DNA from: JAGZHZ01 sp963929865
GTDB taxonomy: Bacteria; Bacillota; Clostridia; Lachnospirales; Lachnospiraceae
Reading direction: 5' to 3'
Length of the DNA stretch: 64,000 bases
Assembly: GCA_963929865.1 (NCBI GenBank)
Contig: CAWVKK010000047.1
Location: 16,392 to 80,391, forward strand
Part shown: positions 51,204-58,765 of the stretch, in pieces
Layout of the letters: each line of letters begins with the position of its first letter
Numbering within the stretch: position 1 is the first letter of the stretch
The notes under the pieces: generated by a model
Told to the model about the DNA's origin: nothing
The model's input: only the letters and a program-made list of their open reading frames with translations
Database searches by the model: none
Made by a program: the position numbers and the translations under genes

Positions 51204-51890
51204 TTATTTTCCTTCCTTTGCAATGACAAGTGAATAGTATCCGGCTTCGTCCGGAAATTCGTCCGGGCTGGAAAAAATTTTTTCTCCCGGCATTCCGCAG
51301 TTTTCTATCATGACAGCATCGGCATTTCTCTCTTTGAGCAGCTGCCGCAGCTTTTGACTTCGCTTTCCCACCTTCATAAAAACCTTGGTTCCCCGTTGTT
51401 CCATTCCTTCTTCAATCTGATAGACAGCCGGGATTACATGCAGTTCCTCTGCCTTTTCCGCCAGACTGATTCCCATCTTCGCCGCCACGGCGCAGAACGA
51501 AGGGATTCCGCTTACGATTTCCGCTTCCAGCCCTCTCTTGACAATCTTTTTGTGGATATAGATATAGGTCGAATACACCGTCGGATCTCCGAGCGTCAAA
51601 AAGACGCACGTCTTTCCCGCCCTCAGATACGCCTCCACTGTCTGCGCTCCTTTTTCATGCGTTTCCTCAAGCAGGATCGGATCTTTTGTCATTGGCATCG
51701 CGACCGCGATCACCTCTTTTTCCTCCAGCTGCGGAACCGCCTGCACGGCAATCTTGTATGCCACCGTCTCTTTTGGGCTGTTCCCCGGCACAAAGACAAC
51801 GTCGCTCTCTCTGATGAGGCGCACTGCCTTTAAGGTCAAAAGTTCCGGATCTCCCGGTCCGATTCCCACTCCATACAGCTTTCCTTCCAT
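51204..51890 (-). CDS. cbiL: Cobalt-precorrin-2 C20-methyltransferase CbiL
   Basis: SAM tetrapyrrole methylase of 228 residues: GKLYGVGIGPGDPELLTLKA, TLGDPTVYSTYIYIHK, SGIPSFCAVAAKMGISL. AAAGGAGG 9 bases before the ATG is a strong ribosome site. It is the second gene, 40 bases after cbiD. Its substrate, cobalt-precorrin-2, comes from the CobA half of the fusion encoded at 21306-22817 plus a cobaltochelatase not seen in the window. Confidence 0.95.
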   Translation of the reverse strand: MEGKLYGVGIGPGDPELLTLKAVRLIRESDVVFVPGNSPKETVAYKIAVQAVPQLEEKEVIAVAMPMTKDPILLEETHEKGAQTVEAYLRAGKTCVFLTLGDPTVYSTYIYIHKKIVKRGLEAEIVSGIPSFCAVAAKMGISLAEKAEELHVIPAVYQIEEGMEQRGTKVFMKVGKRSQKLRQLLKERNADAVMIENCGMPGEKIFSSPDEFPDEAGYYSLVIAKEGK

Positions 51891-51930
51891 AAAGAAGTCC
51901 TCCTTTTATTCTGTTCCATTTTTTGTTTTC

Positions 51931-53121
51931 TCATTTGTTTTGTCCGGGATCGCCCTGCTCGGTCTGACGCCCGCCTTTTATCTTTTCTATCATCTGCCGC
52001 GCGCCTTGCGTCTGTGCCAGAAAGCCATGCTCGTTTGAGAAGAGGACCGCCTCCGTCTCCAGCGCGCAATACGCTCTGTTTTGCAGATAAAAATGTATCC
52101 GCTTCACAATCTGCGCCATGGTCTGCTCTCTTAAATTTTCCTCGTCTAAGAGCGCGACGGCTTCCTCTGTCGTAACCGTCTCTAAAAGTTTTCTGGTCAA
52201 TTCGATCGGCGCGCCTGCCCGCACTGCGTTTGCCGCCATAATCTCAGCGCGCCCGTCCGCGAAACGGGAATGCGTATTCATAATGCCGGCCGCCACTTTA
52301 ATGAATTTGCCGATATGCGCCGCAAACAAAATCCCTTTTATTTCCATGGAAAGCGCCATGTCGATCGTCTCGCCCACATAGTTGCTGCATTTGATTGCGC
52401 GCTCCGGATCCAGCTTTAAGAAGTCCCGGCAAAAAGCAGCTCCGTAATTTCCGGGCGTAATCAAAAGATACTCCGCCCCCTGCGCTCTTTTCATCTCCAT
52501 TTCCAGGCGAATGCTGGCAATCAGAGCTTCCTCGCTCATCGGGACGACGATTCCGCTTGTGCCCAATACTGAGATGCCGCCCATAATCCCCAGTTTCGGG
52601 TTAAAGGTCTTCTTTGCAATTTTTTCTCCCTCTGGGATTGAGATCGTCACGGCGATGCCCCCGTCATACCCGAAGGCTTCGCATACCTTGCGCACCTCGT
52701 CCGTAATCATCGCGCGCGGTACCCGGTTAATCGCCGCCGCGCCCACTGGCTGCTCCAGCCCTTTTTTTGTCACTCTTCCAACTCCCTTGCCGCCGTCAAT
52801 GGCGATTTCCTTTTTCTGAATTTTCTTTACGGAGGCAAAGATTAAAATCCCGTGCGTGGCGTCCGGATCGTCGCCCCCGTCCTTTCTGACCGCACAGGAG
52901 ACCTCCCCTTCTTTTCTCGAGATTTCTTCAACTGAAAGGAAAAGCCGGATTCCTTTTGGAGTCATCAGATCAACTTGTGTTGTCGCTTGCCCTGACAGCA
53001 GCATCTGCACGGCCGCCTTCGATGCCGCCGCTGCGCAGGAGCCGGTCGTATACCCATAGCGCAGCTTTCTGTTATTTTTTAAGATAAAAAATTCTTCGAG
53101 ACCCGTCTTTCTCTTTTCCAT
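51931..53121 (-). CDS. cbiD: Cobalt-precorrin-5B C1-methyltransferase CbiD
   Basis: 396 residues. CbiD methylates C1 of the ring in the anaerobic route. Family motifs: RYGYTTGSCAAAASKAAVQM near the start, DDPDATHGILI, AINRVPRAMI, LGTSGIVVPMSEEA and GNYGAAFCRDF. The ATG at 53121 is chosen because the open frame beyond it runs into the riboswitch and its terminator; GAGG lies 7 bases upstream. It is the first gene of the cobalamin operon and is controlled by the riboswitch at 53199-53409. Confidence 0.95.
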   Translation of the reverse strand: MEKRKTGLEEFFILKNNRKLRYGYTTGSCAAAASKAAVQMLLSGQATTQVDLMTPKGIRLFLSVEEISRKEGEVSCAVRKDGGDDPDATHGILIFASVKKIQKKEIAIDGGKGVGRVTKKGLEQPVGAAAINRVPRAMITDEVRKVCEAFGYDGGIAVTISIPEGEKIAKKTFNPKLGIMGGISVLGTSGIVVPMSEEALIASIRLEMEMKRAQGAEYLLITPGNYGAAFCRDFLKLDPERAIKCSNYVGETIDMALSMEIKGILFAAHIGKFIKVAAGIMNTHSRFADGRAEIMAANAVRAGAPIELTRKLLETVTTEEAVALLDEENLREQTMAQIVKRIHFYLQNRAYCALETEAVLFSNEHGFLAQTQGARQMIEKIKGGRQTEQGDPGQNK

Positions 53122-53198
53122 GCTCCATCCTCTGTTCTTTCTGCCCGCGTTTTCTTTTTCCTCCTGAAAAACGCCGCGCATGTCTGCCGCGATAAAGT

Positions 53199-53409
53199 GA
53201 AAAAAACGCTGTCGCCGCAAGGCAGACAACGCTTCTCTTCTTTCTCGTTTTGTCTTTGCCGTATCTCCCGGTTGCCGCAGAAAAATACCGCACGAAAGCG
53301 CCGCTTTCCAAAAACTGAGCAGGTATCTGACTTTTACAGTAACGGACTTGTGCAGGATTTTCACCTGGCTTCCCTTTTTCATCAACTCAGTCTCCGGACA
53401 ATCTATTTA
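53199..53409 (-). ncRNA. Cobalamin riboswitch with intrinsic terminator
   Basis: On the minus strand, just after the promoter, the conserved aptamer blocks appear in order: GGGAAGCC (53367-53374), GGTGAAAATCC (53355-53365) and the B12 box AGTCAGATACCTGCT (53318-53332). Further down a stem of about 13 bp with one bulged T (AAGCGTTGTC(T)GCC, loop TTGC, GGCGACAGCGTT) followed by seven T (53199-53235) is the expression-platform terminator. It should stop transcription of the cbi/cob genes when cobalamin is bound. The stretch 53122-53198 between it and cbiD holds only a leader. Confidence 0.93.
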
Positions 53410-53410
53410 G

Positions 53411-53439
53411 ATTATAGTAGGTTCGGTTTTTTCTGTCAA
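53411..53439 (-). promoter_or_regulatory. Consensus sigma-A promoter of the cobalamin operon
   Basis: On the minus strand TTGACA (53434-53439), a 17-base spacer and TATAAT (53411-53416), both perfect. Transcription should begin near 53404, just before the riboswitch. Confidence 0.92.
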
Positions 53440-53503
53440 CCTCTCCTGTCTTTTTGTGTGCATTCCTCTCTAGCTGCCGCGCCGTCTGGGCTTTTCTGCC
53501 CTC

Positions 53504-53551
53504 AAAAAAGGATCGCCGTTCTCCGGTTTTCGGTTATGGCGATCCTTTTTT
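53504..53551. terminator. Bidirectional terminator after the Fn3 genes
   Basis: Stem AAAAAAGGATCGCC (53504-53517) with GGCGATCCTTTTTT (53538-53551), loop 20 bases. It ends the minus-strand Fn3 transcript and insulates the cobalamin promoter. The rest of 53552-53623 and 53440-53503 shows no other feature. Confidence 0.85.
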
Positions 53552-53623
53552 CTCAGATGCGGCGTCCCGCTCTCGTCCGCGGAGACGTCTGCGTCCGATC
53601 CGGCTTATGGAGCCGGAAATTTT

Positions 53624-55066
53624 TTATCTCACATAGGCTCTGTACTGTCTTGGAGCCAGAACAGAAGAAACAGATGAGAAGTAGCTCTCGTCGATTGCGA
53701 CAAACTGATAAATGTCTACTTTTCCTCCTGAAAATCCGACGAATACGATCTGCGGATCAGTGTTGTGGACAAACACTTCATACCCCTGACTGTTTTGTCC
53801 GCCGTCAATAAATCCTGCCGTCTTTAATTTTGCCGACGCGCTCTGCTGCGTATCCCCAACCTTCATTCCGTGGAATGTCACCTTAGGATCAATCGTCTCG
53901 ATTATCAGGTTATAGTATCCCTGCGCCATGTCCACATTGCGGCTGAGATAAATGCCTGTATTCTGGCTTTCCAAAACGTAATAAAATCCGCTTACGCTGA
54001 TCGGGGACAGTCCTCCGATGGCTTTTGCCAGCCTGTCGACGTCGCTTCGCGCCGTCGCCTCATTATACCCTTTTATATAATCTGTAATCTCTATGTTTTT
54101 GCTTGCCACCTGTTTTACCGGAGAAAAGGCTCCATACGTAAACTGTCCGTTGGAAAGCTGCTTGAACGCCCGGATACGGAAATATGCCGTTTCTCCGGCG
54201 CTGATGCTGCCCGTCCAGGATACGGTGCTGCCGCTTTGGATCGTCTTGATCTTTTTGTACGTTCCAGACGCCGAATTGCTCTTTTGGATCACATATCCCT
54301 GAGCGCCGGCAACGCTCGTCCACTTCAGCGTCACCTGGTCATTGCCGTTAAGCTGAATGCTTGTGATGGTTGTTCCGCCCAGGGAAGCTTTTCCCGCAAT
54401 TCCTTTTGTGTTATACGGGCTTAAATACAGCGTTCCGTCCCATGAGCAAGTCGCTCTGACCGTATAGTAATACTGTTTTCCCGGTTCTGCGGTAGAGTCA
54501 ATGCAGTAATATTTGTTTTCTCCCGATATTCTGCGCACCAGCTTCCATCCGCTTCCCGATTCCTTGCGGTAAATCCGGTATCCCTGCGCGTTTGTCACAG
54601 GAGTCCAGACTACTTTAATCTGGTTGTACGTCACCGAAGTAGCCGATTTTAGCCCCGGCGTCTTCAAATGGGTCACAGCCGTCACAGGATTCGTCCCTTT
54701 TGTGCTGTAGTAGACTTTTCCGTCTACCTTGCAGAATGACTGCACCGTATAAGTATATTTTGTCCCCGGCTCCAGCTTTATGTTGGAATAGTAGCTTTTC
54801 GACTGTCCGGCAACCTTTTTGATCCTCTCCCAGGACGTGCTGCCCGGGTCCTTGCGGTAAATAATGTATCCGTCCGCGCGTTCCACCGGCTGCCACGTCA
54901 CGCGCAGCGCTGTCGTAATGTCCGAAGCGGCGCCGACTGATACAATCTTGGGCTCCTTTAGCTGTATCTCGGCAGCCTCTGCTTTTTCCATGTTTCCGAC
55001 CAGGGAAATGACCATCAGTAGGCAGATCATGGCGCAGCCATACAGCCATTTTTTCATTTTTCTCAT
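53624..55066 (-). CDS. Secreted fibronectin type III protein, copy 2
   Basis: 480 residues with a signal peptide (about 1-31, ending AEAA). Three Fn3 domains follow (about 38-128, 133-222, 228-325), with repeated signatures ADGYIIYRKDPGSTSWERIK, AQGYRIYRKE and AQGYVIQKSN. The C-terminal ~140 residues are a separate alpha/beta domain with VTFHGMKVGDTQQSASAKL and a final VDIYQFVAID. AAGGAGG 7 bases upstream. It is closely related to the gene immediately upstream on the same strand and probably arose by tandem duplication. The role is unknown, perhaps surface binding. Confidence 0.85.
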   Translation of the reverse strand: MRKMKKWLYGCAMICLLMVISLVGNMEKAEAAEIQLKEPKIVSVGAASDITTALRVTWQPVERADGYIIYRKDPGSTSWERIKKVAGQSKSYYSNIKLEPGTKYTYTVQSFCKVDGKVYYSTKGTNPVTAVTHLKTPGLKSATSVTYNQIKVVWTPVTNAQGYRIYRKESGSGWKLVRRISGENKYYCIDSTAEPGKQYYYTVRATCSWDGTLYLSPYNTKGIAGKASLGGTTITSIQLNGNDQVTLKWTSVAGAQGYVIQKSNSASGTYKKIKTIQSGSTVSWTGSISAGETAYFRIRAFKQLSNGQFTYGAFSPVKQVASKNIEITDYIKGYNEATARSDVDRLAKAIGGLSPISVSGFYYVLESQNTGIYLSRNVDMAQGYYNLIIETIDPKVTFHGMKVGDTQQSASAKLKTAGFIDGGQNSQGYEVFVHNTDPQIVFVGFSGGKVDIYQFVAIDESYFSSVSSVLAPRQYRAYVR

Positions 55067-55093
55067 TTTCCTTCCTCCTTCTTTCTCTTTCTT

Positions 55094-56560
55094 TTATTCG
55101 CCCATCAATTTTCTCCACACATCCATCGCAGAGACTACGGAAGAAGAAGAATTATAGTAGATCGACGGATCCAGCTGTGACATTTTATAAGCGGTCATTC
55201 TGCCGGATGCAATTTTAACTCCAATTGCGGAAGTGCCGTCGCGGTAGAGGAATCCATAGTTGAAGACGCCGCCTGTCGCTCCCAGCTCCGAATATCCGGC
55301 CGCCTGAAGTTTTGTCTTGATCGTGGCGTAGGTGTCTCCCACGCGGATTCCGTGGAGCGTCACACCGTCGTTTCCGCCGTTTTGGATGATCAGATTCACC
55401 TCGTCGTCCGCCGGAGTGTTCGTCTGCTGAATCAAAATCTTTTCGCCGTCTAACTGATAGATATGTCCGAAATATCCGCGGTTCATTTCTCCGATTGCAG
55501 AAGCCATCCTGTTGAGATCGCTTACGATCGTCTGGCTGTTATACCGCATCGAGATATAGTCCATAATCTCTACCAGCTGTTTTGACGCTGATTTTACGGC
55601 CGAGAATCCGCCGTAGACGAACTTGCCGTCCACCTGCTTAAAGGCGCGCACTTTATAGTAGTATGTGGTTCCGCCCGTCATGTTCTTATCTGTCCATGAG
55701 GTGTCGTTCACTCCCTGGGCTGTTCTTACTTTTTTGTAAGTGCCGTTTGAGGCAGTGCTTCTCATCACTACGTATCCCTGGGCTCCCGGAATCTGCTTCC
55801 AGGTCAGAACAGCTTTTCCGCCGTCCATTTTGATGGAGGTAATCGCTGAGGTTCCAAGGTTGGCTCTTCCGGCGATTCCCTTTGTATGGTATCCGCTTAA
55901 ATACAGCGCTCCGTCCCATGAACACGTTGCTCTGACGGTATAGTAATACTGTCTTCCGGTTTCCGCCGTAGAGTCAATGCAGTAATATTTCTGTTCTCCC
56001 GGTATTCTCCGGATCAGTCTCCACCCGCTTCCGGCTTCTTTGCGGTAAATCCGGTATCCCTGCGCGTTTGTCACAGGAGTCCAGACTACTTTTACCTGGT
56101 TATAAGAGACGGAAGTCGCCGACTTTAACCCCGGCGTCTTTAAATGTGTGACCGCCGATACGGGTCTTGTACCCTTTGGGCTGTAGTACACCTTTCCGTT
56201 TATCTGGCAAAAAGACTGAACCGTGTATGTATATTTTGTCCCCGGCTCCAGCTTTATGTTCGAATAGTAGCTTTTCGACTGTCCGGCAACCTTTTTGATT
56301 CTCTCCCAGGACGTGCTGCCCGGGTCTTTGCGGTAAATAATGTATCCGTCCGCGTTGTCCACCGGCTGCCACGTCACGCGCAGCGCCGTCGTCACATCTG
56401 CCGGCGCGTTCACAGAGACAATTTTCGGCTCTTTCATAGAAACAGCCGCTTTCGATTCTGCCGCCTGTGTTTTTACCCCTAAAACGCAGATGGCGCACAA
56501 TGCGCACACGCTGACAAGCCATTTTGCCATGCTCCAAATTTTTTTTGTGTTTTCCTTCAT
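55094..56560 (-). CDS. Secreted fibronectin type III protein, copy 1
   Basis: 488 residues, signal peptide (about 10-35), three Fn3 domains with nearly the same signatures as the downstream copy (ADGYIIYRKDPGSTSWERIK) and the same kind of C-terminal domain (TLHGIRVGDTYATIKTKLQ). The first two Fn3 domains are almost identical between the copies, also at DNA level; the third domain and C-terminus diverge. The ATG at 56560 has AAGGAG 5 bases upstream. It has its own promoter at 56683-56712 and lies 27 bases before the second copy. Confidence 0.85.
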   Translation of the reverse strand: MKENTKKIWSMAKWLVSVCALCAICVLGVKTQAAESKAAVSMKEPKIVSVNAPADVTTALRVTWQPVDNADGYIIYRKDPGSTSWERIKKVAGQSKSYYSNIKLEPGTKYTYTVQSFCQINGKVYYSPKGTRPVSAVTHLKTPGLKSATSVSYNQVKVVWTPVTNAQGYRIYRKEAGSGWRLIRRIPGEQKYYCIDSTAETGRQYYYTVRATCSWDGALYLSGYHTKGIAGRANLGTSAITSIKMDGGKAVLTWKQIPGAQGYVVMRSTASNGTYKKVRTAQGVNDTSWTDKNMTGGTTYYYKVRAFKQVDGKFVYGGFSAVKSASKQLVEIMDYISMRYNSQTIVSDLNRMASAIGEMNRGYFGHIYQLDGEKILIQQTNTPADDEVNLIIQNGGNDGVTLHGIRVGDTYATIKTKLQAAGYSELGATGGVFNYGFLYRDGTSAIGVKIASGRMTAYKMSQLDPSIYYNSSSSVVSAMDVWRKLMGE

Positions 56561-56682
56561 TTTCACTCCTTCTTTCCCATGTTTTGCGCTTTTTTCCTCA
56601 CAGAATCCACACGTTTTTTTTTACATTCTTTCAAAAGATCCCTTCCTGTGTTTGTTCTGCCCGCCTTATAGAAAGCATGTTT

Positions 56683-56712
56683 ATTATAGCACTTCTGCCT
56701 GCGCTTTTCCAA
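56683..56712 (-). promoter_or_regulatory. Sigma-A promoter of the Fn3 gene pair
   Basis: On the minus strand TTGGAA (56707-56712), an 18-base spacer and TATAAT (56683-56688). The leader to the ATG at 56560 is about 115 bases. Confidence 0.6.
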
Positions 56713-56718
56713 CCTTTC

Positions 56719-56788
56719 TTGGCGGACCCGGACAGATTTCCAAAGCAGATTCCAGCTCTTTCCCGTATCTGCTTCAGAGTTCCGCCAA
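56719..56788 (-). other. Nested hairpin between spoVAE and the Fn3 promoter
   Basis: On the minus strand an outer 8-bp stem (TTGGCGGA at 56781-56788 read on that strand, pairing with TCCGCCAA at 56719-56726) encloses an inner 8-bp stem (AAGCAGAT / ATCTGCTT, 56743-56750 and 56767-56774). It sits 15 bases after the spoVAE stop codon and has no T-run, so it is not a simple intrinsic terminator. It could be a 3' UTR structure or part of an RNA. Function unknown. Confidence 0.45.
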
Positions 56789-56802
56789 CTTGCAAATATT
56801 TC

Positions 56803-57159
56803 TTATTTTTTCATCTTCGGGTCAAAGATCAGACTTGCCCCATATCCGAAAAGAAGCGCCGCGGAAATTCCGACTGCACTTGCCCGAAAGCCTCCTATAA
56901 ACAGCCCCAAAAAGCCCTCTTCCCTCACGGCTTCTTTCACTCCGTTCCAGAGCAGATTTCCAAATCCAAGCAGAGGTACCGTCGCCCCTGCGCCTGCAAA
57001 TTCTGCAAACGGATCATAAATGCCGACCGCTCCCAGTACCGCCCCGCTGCACACCAGCAGCACCATAATTCTTCCCGGCATCAGCTTTGTCCGTTCCATC
57101 AAAATCTGAATCAGGGCGCAGATCAGACCGCCTACCCAAAAAGCATTCCAGTATTCCAC
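56803..57159 (-). CDS. spoVAE: Stage V sporulation protein AE
   Basis: 118 residues of the SpoVAC/SpoVAE family with three or four transmembrane helices and motifs FAEFAGAGATVPLLGFGN. With SpoVAC and SpoVAD it forms the spore inner-membrane channel for dipicolinic acid. The GTG at 57159 has AAAGGAGG 5 bases upstream. Last gene of the spoVAC-AD-AE operon, 12 bases after spoVAD. Confidence 0.93.
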   Translation of the reverse strand: MEYWNAFWVGGLICALIQILMERTKLMPGRIMVLLVCSGAVLGAVGIYDPFAEFAGAGATVPLLGFGNLLWNGVKEAVREEGFLGLFIGGFRASAVGISAALLFGYGASLIFDPKMKK

Positions 57160-57171
57160 GTTTTCCTCCTT

Positions 57172-58206
57172 TCAGGCATGTTCCAAGACCACGCCGTAGG
57201 CAATTCCGGGAACACTTTGTCCTTCATTAAAGCTGACGGTGGAAAGCATAGCGCCTGTCGGGACAAATAAAACCCGTTTCCACGTTCCCTTTTCAATCTC
57301 CGGCAGGATGTAAGACGCCAGAACCACTGCAGAACAGCCGCATCCGCTTCCGCCTGAGTGCGTGTCCTGCGTTTCACAGTCAAAAATCTCTATTCCGCAG
57401 TCCATATGCTGCTTTTCTATCCCATATCCTTTTTCTTCCAGAAGGTCGAGCAGAATTTTCTGCCCCACATAGCCCAGATCTCCCGTCACAATTTTGTCAT
57501 AGTCTTGCGGCGTTCTCCCAAAGTCCCAAAAATTGTGCAAAATTGTATCGCAGGCGGCCGGAGCCATGCACGCTCCCATATTCATGGAATCTTTGATGCC
57601 GAAATCGACGATTTTTCCGGCAGTCATTCCCGTGATCTTCACATGGCGCAGCGTTCCCTTCTGCCCGCTTTCTCTCTCTTTGGAGACGATAAACGCTCCG
57701 CTCCCCGTCACTGTCCAGGTCGCGGCGAGCGGTCTTTGGCTGGCATATTCCAGCGGAAACCGGAACTGTTTTTCCGCGCTGGCAAAATGGCTTGACGTCA
57801 GAGCCATAACGCGGTCGGCATATCCTGCGCTGACCGTCATCGCGGCGAGAGACAGAGATTCTCCGCTTGTGGAGCAGGCACCGTAGAGCCCGTACATAGG
57901 AATCTCCATTCCTCCGGCGCCAAATGACGTGGCCGTCAGCTGACCGAGAAGATCTCCGCAGAAGAGGCAGCGGATATCCTCCGCGCACAGCCCTGCTTTT
58001 TCCAGAACCAGCTGCACCGCTTTTTTCTGCATCTGGCTTTCTGCTTTCTCCCAGGTGTCTTCTCCAAATTTCGAATCCCCGCAGATTTCATCGAACCGTG
58101 ATCCAAGAGGTCCTTCTCCTTCTTTTTTTCCCACGATCGATGATGACGCTGTCAGATAAGGCGGATTTTCAAACTGTACGCTTTGTTTTCCGATCATCTG
58201 ATTCAT
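57172..58206 (-). CDS. spoVAD: Stage V sporulation protein AD
   Basis: 344 residues of thiolase-like fold (SpoVAD binds dipicolinic acid). Motifs include QFENPPYLTASSSIVGKKEGEGPLG shortened here to its NPPYLTASS core, GACSTSGESLSLAAM, and HSGGSGCGCSAVVLASYIL near the end. The ATG at 58206 overlaps the spoVAC stop by 4 bases and is preceded by GGGGGT; the frame is open to 58311 but that part lies inside spoVAC. Confidence 0.94.
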   Translation of the reverse strand: MNQMIGKQSVQFENPPYLTASSSIVGKKEGEGPLGSRFDEICGDSKFGEDTWEKAESQMQKKAVQLVLEKAGLCAEDIRCLFCGDLLGQLTATSFGAGGMEIPMYGLYGACSTSGESLSLAAMTVSAGYADRVMALTSSHFASAEKQFRFPLEYASQRPLAATWTVTGSGAFIVSKERESGQKGTLRHVKITGMTAGKIVDFGIKDSMNMGACMAPAACDTILHNFWDFGRTPQDYDKIVTGDLGYVGQKILLDLLEEKGYGIEKQHMDCGIEIFDCETQDTHSGGSGCGCSAVVLASYILPEIEKGTWKRVLFVPTGAMLSTVSFNEGQSVPGIAYGVVLEHA

Positions 58207-58676
58207 CCGGCTACCCCCGTCATTCTCAAAATATAATACGCCAGTCCCAGCAGCCAGCTCGCCGCAATCCCGTACAAGATGACAGGACCTGCAATCGTAA
58301 AAATCTTGCACCCTATCCCAAAGATCTGTCCTTCTTTTTTAAATTCGATCGCAGGCGCAGCTACAGAATTGGCAAACCCGGTAATCGGGACGAGCGCCCC
58401 TGCTCCTCCGAATTTTGCAATCGAAGGATAAAGATTGAGTCCGGTTAAAAGGGCGCTGGAAAATATTAAAATCAGAGAACACCAGCTTCCCGCCGTTTGC
58501 TGGTCCAGCCCTCTCTCCCATGCCGTATGCAGGATAATCTGTCCGATCAGACAGATGCTTCCTCCTGTCACAAAAGCTTTGAGCATGTTCAAAGGCAGGT
58601 TATGCTTTGGCGTAATCCGCTCTACGTACTCTTCATACTGCTGTTTTTTTTCCTGTGCCATCTGCTCTTGTTCCAT
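58203..58676 (-). CDS. spoVAC: Stage V sporulation protein AC
   Basis: 157 residues, mechanosensitive-channel-like component of the DPA channel, with a soluble N-terminus (ITPKHNLPLNMLKAFVTGG) and four or so transmembrane helices; ends GLAYYILRMTGV. AAGGAG 6 bases before the ATG. It heads the operon behind a consensus sigma-G promoter, as expected for forespore expression. Confidence 0.94.
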   Translation of the reverse strand: MEQEQMAQEKKQQYEEYVERITPKHNLPLNMLKAFVTGGSICLIGQIILHTAWERGLDQQTAGSWCSLILIFSSALLTGLNLYPSIAKFGGAGALVPITGFANSVAAPAIEFKKEGQIFGIGCKIFTIAGPVILYGIAASWLLGLAYYILRMTGVAG

Positions 58677-58718
58677 CTGCCGCTCCTTCCTTTCCTGAAT
58701 AGTATCTATCTATATAGG

Positions 58719-58747
58719 TAGTATGTCCCATATCAGAAAAATCATAC
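58719..58747 (-). promoter_or_regulatory. Sigma-G promoter of spoVAC-AD-AE
   Basis: On the minus strand GTATG (58743-58747), a 17-base spacer and CATACTA (58719-58725), both fully matching the known sigma-G consensus. The B. subtilis spoVA operon is a sigma-G target. The -10 partly overlaps a near-perfect palindrome (CTATCTATATAGGTAG, 58705-58720). Confidence 0.85.
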
Positions 58748-58765
58748 CATTCTCCACCCTGCTCT

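Noticed and set aside
53122..53385. N-terminal extension of cbiD to 53385.
   Set aside because: That region is the cobalamin riboswitch and terminator; the ATG at 53121 fits CbiD.
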